A stretch of 64,000 bases of DNA from Paraburkholderia terricola (GTDB lineage Bacteria > Pseudomonadota > Gammaproteobacteria > Burkholderiales > Burkholderiaceae), in NCBI RefSeq assembly GCF_900142195.1, contig NZ_FRAB01000016.1, positions 62,001 through 126,000 of the forward strand. The letters are read 5' to 3'. This document shows, in pieces, positions 26,660 to 33,934 of this stretch; the first letter of the stretch is position 1; the number at the start of each line of letters is the position of its first letter. A program made the translations under genes and the position numbers. The notes under the pieces were generated by a model. That model ran no database searches. It saw only the letters and a list, made by a program, of their open reading frames with translations, and was not told the DNA's origin.

Positions 26660-26953
26660 ATGGCCCCGGATCTGGATCAGCGGATCGAAACATATTACGT
26701 GCGGGTGCGCGGCATCGTGCAGGGCGTCGGCTTTCGCCACGCGACCGTGCGCCAGGCTCACGCGCTCGGTATCAAGGGATGGGTGGCGAATCTCGACGAC
26801 GGTTCCGTCGAAGCGATGCTGCAAGGTTCGGCCAATCAGGTCGACCGGATGCTGTCGTGGCTGCGTCACGGCCCGCCGGCGGCGCGCGTGACCGAGGTGG
26901 CCGGCGAGGAGCGCGCGACCGAAAAGCGCTTCGAGCGTTTCGAGCAGCACTGA
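26660..26953 (+). CDS. acyP: Acylphosphatase
   Basis: This 97-residue alpha/beta sandwich protein has the phosphate loop Q-G-V-G-F-R (catalytic Arg26) and G-W-V-A-N-L-D-D-G-S-V-E (catalytic Asn44). Acylphosphatases hydrolyse carboxyl-phosphate bonds such as acetyl phosphate or carbamoyl phosphate in the cytosol. GAGGACGGC precedes the ATG at 26660. It is monocistronic, followed closely by a strong hairpin, and divergent from hpnA. No functional link to hopanoids is expected. Confidence 0.93.
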   Translation: MAPDLDQRIETYYVRVRGIVQGVGFRHATVRQAHALGIKGWVANLDDGSVEAMLQGSANQVDRMLSWLRHGPPAARVTEVAGEERATEKRFERFEQH

Positions 26954-26981
26954 GCCGCCATTACGAAGATCCGTAAAGGCA

Positions 26982-27018
26982 AAGGCGGCGGGCCATCGGG
27001 TTGATGGCCCGCCGCCTT
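26982..27018. terminator. Terminator hairpin between acylphosphatase and egtD
   Basis: AAGGCGGCGGGCCATC and GATGGCCCGCCGCCTT form a perfect 16-bp stem around a 5-nt loop, between convergent genes. The T-tract is short on both sides. Confidence 0.8.
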
Positions 27019-27063
27019 GCTGTTTGTGCGTCTCGCGTCTCGGGGCGCTGACCGCTTATTGGC

Positions 27064-28044
27064 CTATTGCGCGACCAGCAAACTCTCCGCGAACCCCCAT
27101 TCCTTTTCGACCCACTGATGGGTACACGCGAAGCCGGCGTCGTCGGCGATCGGGTGCATTTCTTCCGCGCGATATTTGTGGCTGCTCTCGGTCCAGATGG
27201 TTTCGCCCGCCTTGAGCGACACCGTCAACTCCGCCGCGCCCACGCGCACGATGAGGTCGCGTGTGGCGCGCAAATGCATCTCGATGCTGCGCGCGTCGGG
27301 GTTGAAGCGTGCGACGTGCTCGAACGCATCGAGCGGGAAATCGCCGTCGAGTTCGCGATTGATGCGCGCGAGCAGATTCAGATTGAACGATGCCGTCACG
27401 CCGATCGAATCGTCATAGGCCGCGATCAGCACCGGCGTCGGTTTGATGAGATCGGTGCCGAGCAGCAACGCGTCGCCGGGCGCGAGCATGGTGCGGATGT
27501 CGCGCAGAAAGCGCGTCGCCGCGAGTCTGCCGAAATTGCCGATCGTGCTGCCGAGAAACAGCACGAGCAGCCTTTCGTCCGCCGCGCGTTTCTTGCTGAC
27601 TTCGGCGAGACCGGCCAGGTAATCGCGTTCATAACCGACGATCGAAATCCGCTCGATGTCGCCGAGTTCGCGCCTGCACAACTGCAACGCGCTGCGAGAA
27701 ATTTCAATCGGGCAGTAAGAAGTAGGGCGCTTTTTACACAGTGCTTCCAGAATGCGCCGTGTTTTACGGCCGCTGCCGCTGCCGAGTTCGGCGACCGTCA
27801 CGTCATGCGGCAAATGGGCGACGATGTCGGCGGCATGCCTCGCGAGCAGTCGCTCCTCGGCGCGCGTCACGCCGTATTCGGGCAGCACAGTGATGACTTC
27901 AAACAGCGCGGAGCCTACTTCGTCATACAGATACTTCGACGGCAGCTCTTTCTGCGGCGTATGGGTGAGTCCCGCGCGAACCTCGGCGGCGAAGGCTGAG
28001 CGCAGGTCGGGGGATGCGTCGTGCGAGAGGGCTGGCTGGGTCAT
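27064..28044 (-). CDS. egtD: L-histidine N-alpha-methyltransferase EgtD
   Basis: This 326-residue SAM-dependent methyltransferase has the EgtD-type N-terminus (L-P-S-K-Y-L-Y-D-E-V-G-S-A-L-F) and the SAM loop V-A-E-L-G-S-G-S-G-R-K-T. EgtD trimethylates histidine to hercynine, the first step in ergothioneine synthesis. CTGGAG lies upstream of the ATG at 28044. Longer frames upstream are not protein-like. No egtB (sulfoxide synthase) is adjacent, although the two genes are often neighbours. Confidence 0.9.
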   Translation of the reverse strand: MTQPALSHDASPDLRSAFAAEVRAGLTHTPQKELPSKYLYDEVGSALFEVITVLPEYGVTRAEERLLARHAADIVAHLPHDVTVAELGSGSGRKTRRILEALCKKRPTSYCPIEISRSALQLCRRELGDIERISIVGYERDYLAGLAEVSKKRAADERLLVLFLGSTIGNFGRLAATRFLRDIRTMLAPGDALLLGTDLIKPTPVLIAAYDDSIGVTASFNLNLLARINRELDGDFPLDAFEHVARFNPDARSIEMHLRATRDLIVRVGAAELTVSLKAGETIWTESSHKYRAEEMHPIADDAGFACTHQWVEKEWGFAESLLVAQ

Positions 28045-28564
28045 GCTGGCTCCAGTAGTCACATTCGATGAGCAGGATTGCTGGCCGGGCGGCGGCATGC
28101 GGATTCGACGAAACGTCGATGCATGCCGCAGGGAAAGAAGGGGGCTCGGTCCGTGTTGACCATGTTGTAGCCGGCCCGGCTCGTTGAGGTGGCAAATGCG
28201 TTCAAACGGCGTTGCAAACGAAGTCGAGAAGCGTGTCGTCGGCAAACGATGCCGCGACAGACCGTCTAGCAAGATTCGCGCTTGAAGCATGGCGCGCGAC
28301 GTTGCGGGTGAAATGTCTCCGATTCGCCCATCGCGCGTGAAGTTATGTTCTAGTGCATCGACGCGCGATGCGCACGAAATAAATTGCGGCCTGCGGCTCG
28401 ACAACGCGCGAAGCGGCAAGCGGATAACCCGTCTAGAATGCCGCTTGCCTCGTGATCTGTCGAATACATCCAATGACAACAATAGCCGCCGCACCGCGCG
28501 ATGTTGCGCTGCACACATCCGCGTTCGCGCTTGCGCGTGCATCGCATGCGCAACGGTTCGCGCG
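28045..28564. other. Divergent intergenic region between egtD and the rarD-like gene
   Basis: About 520 bases with no supported coding sequence. Both genes' promoters must lie here. Open frames through the interval lack ribosome-binding sites and homology-like composition. No hairpin or operator stood out. Confidence 0.4.
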
Positions 28565-29461
28565 ATGAACCAGTACGACCTCAGACGCGGTATCGCACTG
28601 TCGGTGGGCGCATCGGCGATGTTCGCCTTGCTCTCGGTTTACGCGAAGCTGCTCGCGCCGCTGAGCGGCCTCGACATATTCGCGTGGCGCATCGTGTGGA
28701 CCGTGCCCGGCGCGCTGTTGCTGATCGTGCTACGCCAACGCATGCCGATTTTCCGGCAACTTGTTTACCGCATGGTGACCGAGCCGAAGATTGCCGCCGC
28801 GATGGTCGTGAGCGCCGCGCTGCTCGGCGCGCAACTGTGGGTGTTTCTGTGGGCGCCGTTACATGGCCGCATGCTCGAAGTCTCGCTCGGCTATTTCCTG
28901 TTGCCGCTTGCGATGGTGCTGGTGGGGCGCTTCTACTATCGCGAGCGTCTCGACGGCTTGCAGTGGCTCGCCGTTATCTGCGCCGCCGTGGGCGTGGGTC
29001 ATGAACTGTGGATGACACGCGCTTTTTCGTGGCCCACCTTGCTCGTCGTGCTCGGCTATCCGCCGTATTTCGTGTTGCGCCGCAAGATCCAGCACGATTC
29101 GCTCGCGATCTTCACGGTGGAGATGGCGCTTCTGTTGCCGGCGGCGGTGGTGTTTATCCTCAGCGGCGATTCGCTGACGGTGATCGGCGGCCGCCTCGAC
29201 ATGTGGTGCCTGTTCTTGCCGGGCCTCGGCGCGCTCAGCACCCTTGCGCTGGCTTCGTACCTGAAGGCGAGCCGTCTGTTGCCGGTCGCGTTGTTCGGCG
29301 TTCTCGGCTATGTCGAGCCGGTGTTGCTCGTGCTCGTTTCGATCACGTTGCTCGGCGAAACACTGCGCGCCGAGCAATTGACCACCTATATTCCGATCTG
29401 GATCGCGGTCGCGCTGACCGCCTTGCATAGCGTGCGGCTCGTTCGGCTCGCGCCGACCTAG
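28565..29461 (+). CDS. rarD: EamA/RarD-family inner-membrane transporter (298 aa)
   Basis: This is a ten-helix drug/metabolite transporter. Hydrophobic segments alternate throughout, beginning R-G-I-A-L-S-V-G-A-S-A-M-F-A-L-L, and the protein has the L-S-G-L-D-I-F-A-W-R-I-V-W start of the RarD subgroup (whose members are associated with chloramphenicol sensitivity). Its substrate is unknown. The ATG at 28565 begins M-N-Q-Y-D-L-R-R-G; upstream residues in the frame are not hydrophobic-transporter-like. It is convergent with the DUF962 gene, only 26 nt away. Confidence 0.82.
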   Translation: MNQYDLRRGIALSVGASAMFALLSVYAKLLAPLSGLDIFAWRIVWTVPGALLLIVLRQRMPIFRQLVYRMVTEPKIAAAMVVSAALLGAQLWVFLWAPLHGRMLEVSLGYFLLPLAMVLVGRFYYRERLDGLQWLAVICAAVGVGHELWMTRAFSWPTLLVVLGYPPYFVLRRKIQHDSLAIFTVEMALLLPAAVVFILSGDSLTVIGGRLDMWCLFLPGLGALSTLALASYLKASRLLPVALFGVLGYVEPVLLVLVSITLLGETLRAEQLTTYIPIWIAVALTALHSVRLVRLAPT

Positions 29462-29487
29462 GACTTGGCCGGGTCCTGCTGCGTTGC

Positions 29488-30027
29488 TCAACGATGCGCC
29501 GCCGCATGATCCGCATTGATGCGAGTCGGGCCGACTTGCGCCTCGATCGCTTCGCGCAGCGCAGGCCGCCAGCCGAAAGCGAACAGCGCTTCGGCGAGAA
29601 CGAATAGCGGGCCGATCAACAGGCCGATTACGTCGTCGACGAACGCCGGCTTGCGATGTTCGTAGGCCACGTGGCCGACGAACTGAAATACCCAGCCGAT
29701 CACGAAGAGGCCGATGCCGGTGGCGAGCCACATGAGCGTGGATTGCGCGCCGAGCCACTGGCCGAACGCAACGCACAGCACCGACACGAGCGCCATCATC
29801 ACGCCGAGCGGCGCGTCGAGCACGAGGTAATAGACGGTCGCCGCGCCAAACAAGATCCACGCCGGCGACAACGCAAACGGTAGCGCGCCGACGGCGAATG
29901 CGGGCCGGCTCGACAACACCCCGAGAGCCAGCACGATTAGCGGAATGCCGATGAAATGCGTGGCGATGTTGCGCCGGTCGCGATGATAGGCCGCGTATTG
30001 CGTAAGCTGTTGCGTCAGCGTTCTCAT
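29488..30027 (-). CDS. DUF962 / Mpo1-like membrane protein (179 aa)
   Basis: The protein has four hydrophobic segments after an N-terminal Y-A-A-Y-H-R-D-R-R-N-I-A-T-H-F-I-G-I-P motif whose histidines are characteristic of DUF962. The second motif is F-V-G-H-V-A-Y-E-H-R-K-P-A. The family includes yeast Mpo1, an iron-dependent dioxygenase acting on 2-hydroxy fatty acids. The bacterial role is inferred only. AAGGAG lies upstream of the ATG at 30027. It is divergent from the truncated Crp-like gene. Confidence 0.8.
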   Translation of the reverse strand: MRTLTQQLTQYAAYHRDRRNIATHFIGIPLIVLALGVLSSRPAFAVGALPFALSPAWILFGAATVYYLVLDAPLGVMMALVSVLCVAFGQWLGAQSTLMWLATGIGLFVIGWVFQFVGHVAYEHRKPAFVDDVIGLLIGPLFVLAEALFAFGWRPALREAIEAQVGPTRINADHAAAHR

Positions 30028-30117
30028 GGATGCCGCTCCTTTGTCAAAGTCAGCATAATCGCGGGCGGCGGAATTTGAAACCATCGGTTAGCCGACAATC
30101 GGACAGGATGCCGTCGC

Positions 30118-30858
30118 ATGACTGCGAGTTTTGCATCGAATGAGCTTGCTGCGTTGCTTGCGCGCAGCGCGTGGTTTCGCTCCGCGCCTGCCGCCATGTG
30201 GGCACCGTTGCTGGAAGCGGGCCGCGTCGAACATCTTGCGCCGGGCGAGCGGCTCTTCACACGCGGCGATTCCGACGATGGCCTCTATTGCGTGCTCGAC
30301 GGCCCGATGAGAATCGGCGCCGCCAGTTCGAGCGGCAAGGAAGCGTTGCTCGCCGTGATCGAGCCGGTGAACTGCTTCGGCGAGATCGCGTTGTTCGACA
30401 ATCGCGCGCGAACCCACGACGCGTATGCCGAACGCGATTCCGCGCTGTTTCATGTGCCGTGCGCCGCGCTCGGCGCATTGCTCGAACGCACGCCCGAGTA
30501 CTGGCACGCGTTCGGTTTGCTGCTGACGCAAAAGCTGCGCCTCGCCTTCGATGCCATTGAAGAGGCGGCCTTGCAGCTTGTCGCGTGCCGTGCCCAGACG
30601 TTCGATGAGTTGCGCCGAGGCGCGCGTGATCGGCATGCGCGTTTCGTCGGTGAGCGGGTGATCGAACGCGAGCATCGCCTTGATCAGCGCGCCTTTGCGA
30701 GCGTGCGCTGCCTCAACGGTCCGATCAGTGCTGCCGGAAGCGTCGAGATCAGCGTATGCAGCGTGAAATCGACGTCGTCGCGCGCAATGTCGAGCTCCAC
30801 GCGAATTTCTTCGCGGACGGTTTCCATGCCGACGACATACACGCCAAGCGGGGAGTGA
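30118..30858 (+). pseudogene. Crp/Fnr-family regulator with missing DNA-binding domain
   Basis: Residues 1 to about 150 form a normal cyclic-nucleotide-binding domain (G-E-R-L-F-T-R-G-D-S-D-D-G-L-Y-C-V-L, then F-G-E-I-A-L-F-D) and the long hinge helix up to E-E-A-A-L. The expected helix-turn-helix domain is absent in all three forward frames. After about base 30573 the frame continues for 95 residues that look like antisense translation of other genes. A rearrangement or deletion probably joined the truncated regulator to unrelated DNA. It may still bind a ligand but cannot bind DNA as a Crp protein. Confidence 0.65.
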
Positions 30859-31022
30859 AGCAGTGCGCGCAGAAGCGTTGCTGGAACTTCGCGCGACGAG
30901 TGCGGCAGCGTTACCAGCAGGCGGGCGCGTGACGAGCGGAAGGGGATGACGTTGTTATGCTGAACCGGCGGCGCGCTGAGCGGCTGCGCGGCGAAGCTGT
31001 TGTTCGATTGGGTGAGAGCCAT
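30684..31022 (-). CDS. Protein of unknown function overlapping the Crp remnant (112 aa)
   Basis: The product begins M-A-L-T-Q-S-N-N-S-F and has a plausible soluble core: R-A-R-L-L-V-T-L-P-H-S-S-R-E-V-P, then V-E-L-D-I-A-R-D-D-V-D-F-T-L-H-T-L. There is no signal or TM segment. Codon use fits the genome. An ATG at 31034 would add four residues. I see no clear ribosome-binding site at either. Its 3' end lies antisense to the tail of the truncated Crp-like frame. The next 110 bases on this strand, in another frame, are also coding-like (high third-position GC), suggesting a further gene fragment. The family is unknown. Confidence 0.5.
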   Translation of the reverse strand: MALTQSNNSFAAQPLSAPPVQHNNVIPFRSSRARLLVTLPHSSREVPATLLRALLHSPLGVYVVGMETVREEIRVELDIARDDVDFTLHTLISTLPAALIGPLRQRTLAKAR

Positions 31023-31176
31023 ATGACGCGGCATGGGTTGACGCCGTGGTGAGTCGAGACAGTGTCAGATTAGATGCATGCGAGTAAACGCAGCGCAAAA
31101 ATTGCGGGGCTCGCCGCAAAAATCATGCGATCGCCGCGTTAGTCGGCTTCACGGAATTGCGTGTCGAACGCGCATG

Positions 31177-31202
31177 AAAAAAGGCGAGTCGTCAGACTCG
31201 CC
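31177..31202 (-). terminator. Terminator of the 31277 gene
   Basis: Read on the minus strand, GGCGAGTC, a 4-nt loop and GACTCGCC are followed by TTTTTT, about 75 nt after the stop of the secreted-protein gene. Confidence 0.85.
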
Positions 31203-31276
31203 CCTCCCTGAACGGCACAGCTCAGCCTGAGTTATTTACGTCTGCGTGGCCGCTGCGTGCCGAAACCGTACACGTG

Positions 31277-31654
31277 TTATTGCGTTTTCGTCGTGTCGGT
31301 CGTTGCGCCGTCGGTTTTTACCGGGGCAGTGCTGGCCTCGTTCGCGCTCTCCGTCTTGTCCTTGGCAGCGCCGGTTTCAACGGTCTTCTTCGTGGCTTTA
31401 TGCGTCTTGGCCTTGTGCGTGGTGGAGGTCTTTTTCACATGCGCCTTGCTCGCGGCCTTCGTGGGCGCTTTGCTCATGGCGGTGCTTTCGTCCGCGGCGC
31501 CGGTTTGCGCGGCGGTGTTCGCCTTCAGATTCGCCTGACCGGCGGCTTGCGTTTGCGCGGGTTGTGCGGATTCGGTGGTCGACGGTGCGGCCGTTTGTGC
31601 AAAAGCGGTCGACACGAGCAGGGCGGAAGCAACAGCGGCGAAAAGCGTCTTCAT
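31277..31654 (-). CDS. Small secreted Ala/Thr/Lys-rich protein (125 aa)
   Basis: A Sec signal peptide (M-K-T-L-F-A-A-V-A-S-A-L-L-V-S-T-A-F-A, cleavage near 19-20) is followed by a low-complexity mature region dominated by Ala, Thr and Gln (about 20-60), then a Lys/Thr/His-rich stretch (about 62-92) and a more acidic tail. It should be periplasmic and disordered, with the basic stretch able to bind polyanions such as DNA or lipopolysaccharide (inference). No domain family is recognised. A good rho-independent terminator follows. Confidence 0.75.
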   Translation of the reverse strand: MKTLFAAVASALLVSTAFAQTAAPSTTESAQPAQTQAAGQANLKANTAAQTGAADESTAMSKAPTKAASKAHVKKTSTTHKAKTHKATKKTVETGAAKDKTESANEASTAPVKTDGATTDTTKTQ

Positions 31655-31879
31655 GGTGTAACTCCTGTTTTAACCGATCTAACCGATTGGTTCTTCGGTC
31701 TTACGGTGGTTTCGTCTTCGGCGGCCGAACTGGAATGTTCAGCGCTGCCGGTTTAACGTTGACCGGAAGACAGGAGTTGACGGCGCTGTGGTGACAAAAC
31801 GTAAGCTATGAAACAGGTTGGATCAGGGCGAAGGCGGCGCGCGTCTTTCCGCCTTCGCGTGACCGTCGCGGCGGGCGCG

Positions 31880-32140
31880 TTATTGAAACGGATTCCGCAC
31901 GACGCCCGGTTTCGCATCCGGCTCGTCTTTCACTTTCGCGGGCAATTGGCTGTCCGCCTGCAATGCGGCGACGATCGCGTCCACCGCGTCCTTCAGCGCG
32001 AGCGCCGCCTTCAGTCCACGCTGGTCCCTGGTCAGTTCGAGCGTGCCGTTCACGACGACGCGCGTGGTGCCGTTGCTCACGGTCAGCGCGTCGCCCTGAA
32101 TGTTGAGCACGTCGTCATCGTTCGAATAGGGTTTAAACAC
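31880..32140 (-). CDS. Small protein coupled to the secreted nuclease gene (86 aa)
   Basis: The start overlaps the last 8 nt of the nuclease gene, so translation is probably coupled. The product begins M-F-K-P-Y-S-N-D-D-D-V and has a beta-rich middle (V-S-N-G-T-T-R-V-V-V-N-G-T-L-E-L) and a helical segment near 40-60. It has no signal peptide. It could be an accessory or protective protein for the nuclease, but nothing in the sequence proves this. No recognised family. Confidence 0.65.
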   Translation of the reverse strand: MFKPYSNDDDVLNIQGDALTVSNGTTRVVVNGTLELTRDQRGLKAALALKDAVDAIVAALQADSQLPAKVKDEPDAKPGVVRNPFQ

Positions 32141-32882
32141 CTTTCAGTCCTCCCGGTCGCTGATCCTTGAGATTTTCCGGTATGCCCGGAAAGCGGATGC
32201 CCGATGCCGCTTCGAGTTCGTGAATCGTCCTGATCTCGTAACGGCTGGTCGAGACATTCTCCACCACCACGGCGAACGCCAGTTGCCGCGAAGGCACGTA
32301 GACGGCCTTGAATAACTGCGTCGGCACGAACACGCGCGTCGGCCCGATGGTCTGCAATTGCTGGCCGCTGAAAATCGGCCCGGTGACCACGTAGGTATCG
32401 TCATACGACATGGCGATCTTGCGCACGGCCGTTTCGATGCGCGACCACAAGCGCTGATTGTTCTCGCGGTTTTGCGGCACGACGTTCGCCAGCGAGAACG
32501 ATTGTGCCATCGCTTGCTGATTCCAGCGATTGCCCGCCGGACTCATATGACCACGATCGAAGCCGCTGCGTTTGTAGTCCGCGAGCGTCGCGCCTTCGCC
32601 GTCGGGCAGACGCCTGTCCTCGAAGAATTTGTTGGTGCGCACCATGTCTTTCGCGGCTTCGATGTGATCGCGCGTCAAAAGCTCGGCGGACCACAGCGGA
32701 CCGTGCGTGATGCCCGAATGCAGAACCGCGAAATCGCTATAGCAAAGCATGCGCGCTTTCGGCGCCATCTTCTGATTGATCAGAACCGGCCATTGCGCAT
32801 TCGGTGTGAACTGGGTGCAGGAAGACGCCGCGCTCGCGTGAGCGGCGACGGCGAATAACAGACAGGCAAACCACTTCTTCAT
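32133..32882 (-). CDS. Secreted DNA/RNA non-specific endonuclease (249 aa)
   Basis: A Sec signal (residues 1-19, ending A-S-A) precedes a beta-beta-alpha-metal nuclease domain with the catalytic motif D-R-G-H-M at 109-113 (general-base His112) and the metal-ligand helix N-V-V-P-Q-N-R-E-N-N-Q. This is the NUC1/Serratia nuclease family (Pfam Endonuclease_NS), which cuts single- and double-stranded DNA and RNA outside the cytoplasm using Mg2+. A small gene overlaps its 3' end by 8 nt. Export protects the cell, but the partner's role is open. Confidence 0.92.
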   Translation of the reverse strand: MKKWFACLLFAVAAHASAASSCTQFTPNAQWPVLINQKMAPKARMLCYSDFAVLHSGITHGPLWSAELLTRDHIEAAKDMVRTNKFFEDRRLPDGEGATLADYKRSGFDRGHMSPAGNRWNQQAMAQSFSLANVVPQNRENNQRLWSRIETAVRKIAMSYDDTYVVTGPIFSGQQLQTIGPTRVFVPTQLFKAVYVPSRQLAFAVVVENVSTSRYEIRTIHELEAASGIRFPGIPENLKDQRPGGLKGV

Positions 32883-33032
32883 GTGTCAGTCAGTCGAGGG
32901 AATTGGGGGCGCAAGTATAGCGTCGCGACTTCGAATCGAGCGGCGTTGAACGCGGAAAAAACGCGGAGGGACGCGGTGGCGGGAAGGGGAAGCGGGCGTG
33001 CGGCGCGAACAATCCCTGCACATGCGCCGCAC
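32883..33032. other. Intergenic region upstream of the nuclease gene
   Basis: The promoter of the nuclease gene should lie here. No further gene is supported between the nuclease start and the terminator of the next minus-strand gene. Confidence 0.4.
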
Positions 33033-33060
33033 AAAAAAACGGGCCGCTTTTCAGCGACCC
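33033..33060 (-). terminator. Terminator downstream of the 33220 gene
   Basis: On the minus strand, GGGTCGCT, a short GAAA loop and AGCGGCCC (one G-T pair) are followed by TTTTTTT. It lies about 160 nt after the stop of the DUF3564-like gene. Confidence 0.7.
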
Positions 33061-33219
33061 CAATGCGTGGATTTCCGACTCTACGCACGTCAGCTTAAGT
33101 CGAGCTTAAACGCGTGGAGAACGGAGCATGACGTATCGCCCGACGAGCGAATGCGCGCGCTTGCGCGCATTCGTGTACGTGAGCGGGAATTTCGACCGAA
33201 TGGAAGAAAGCGCCGGATA

Positions 33220-33579
33220 TTAATTTCCGAATACGCTGTGTTCAGCGTGGACCGTTTGACGATCGACCGCTTGCAGGCGCCAGAAGCCGCTGGTTTTTGC
33301 GCGCGTCGGCAAGGCAGTCCATGCGGCGGCGCCTTGCGCCGCGCTCACGCGCTGCTTGCGGTCGACGTGCAAGCCGCGCAGCGTGCACAGCGGCGCATCC
33401 GTGCTGGGCGCACAGAGCGTGGTGACGCCGTCTTCATCGTGCAACTCGCCCCACGGGGGCAGATCGATCCCCTGATGCGCTTCTCTCGACCACCGATGTT
33501 CGTCGGTATCGAGCCATAGCACAGCGTAATCGTGGTTCACGGTGGGATCGGAACCGTTGATCAGGATGGTCAGTCGCAT
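33220..33579 (-). CDS. DUF3564-like protein (119 aa)
   Basis: The N-terminus M-R-L-T-I-L-I-N-G-S-D, followed by Y-A-V-L-W-L-D-T and R-W-S-R-E-A-H-Q-G-I-D-L-P-x-W-G, matches my memory of the Burkholderia DUF3564 family; this is tentative. The C-terminus contains W-R-L-Q-A-V-D-R. There is no signal peptide, TM segment or catalytic motif. The ATG at 33579 has CGGAA upstream. Function unknown. Confidence 0.65.
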   Translation of the reverse strand: MRLTILINGSDPTVNHDYAVLWLDTDEHRWSREAHQGIDLPPWGELHDEDGVTTLCAPSTDAPLCTLRGLHVDRKQRVSAAQGAAAWTALPTRAKTSGFWRLQAVDRQTVHAEHSVFGN

Positions 33580-33934
33580 GGCAGTTCCGTGCAATTACAG
33601 AGTGGGGCTTTAAGAGTCTATGTCGCTGCGCGTGTTATGCAAGCCGGGTGTGTGAGCGGCGCACAAAAAAATGCGGATGCCATAAAGCGCACGGCTGTAC
33701 GATTGCCGCGCGGTCATCGTCGTTCGCGCAGCCGAGCCATGCGGCATCGATTTCTACAACTGGCGGCATGCATGGGATGCCTGACTACGGCAACGTTCTG
33801 CGCGCAACGGACAGCGCATCGCTGCATGCGGCGGCTCAGTGATTCGCGGCGGTTGGTGAGACTCACCAGCTAGCCGCGGCAGAGCCGCCGCCAACCGCGA
33901 GCGGCGCCGCGAACACCCTTCGCACGACGAGCGC
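33580..33934. other. Intergenic region between the DUF3564-like and AcpA-type genes
   Basis: About 355 bases between two minus-strand genes. It contains the promoter of the left gene and trailing sequence of the right one. No gene, hairpin with T-tract or operator is clear. Confidence 0.4.
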
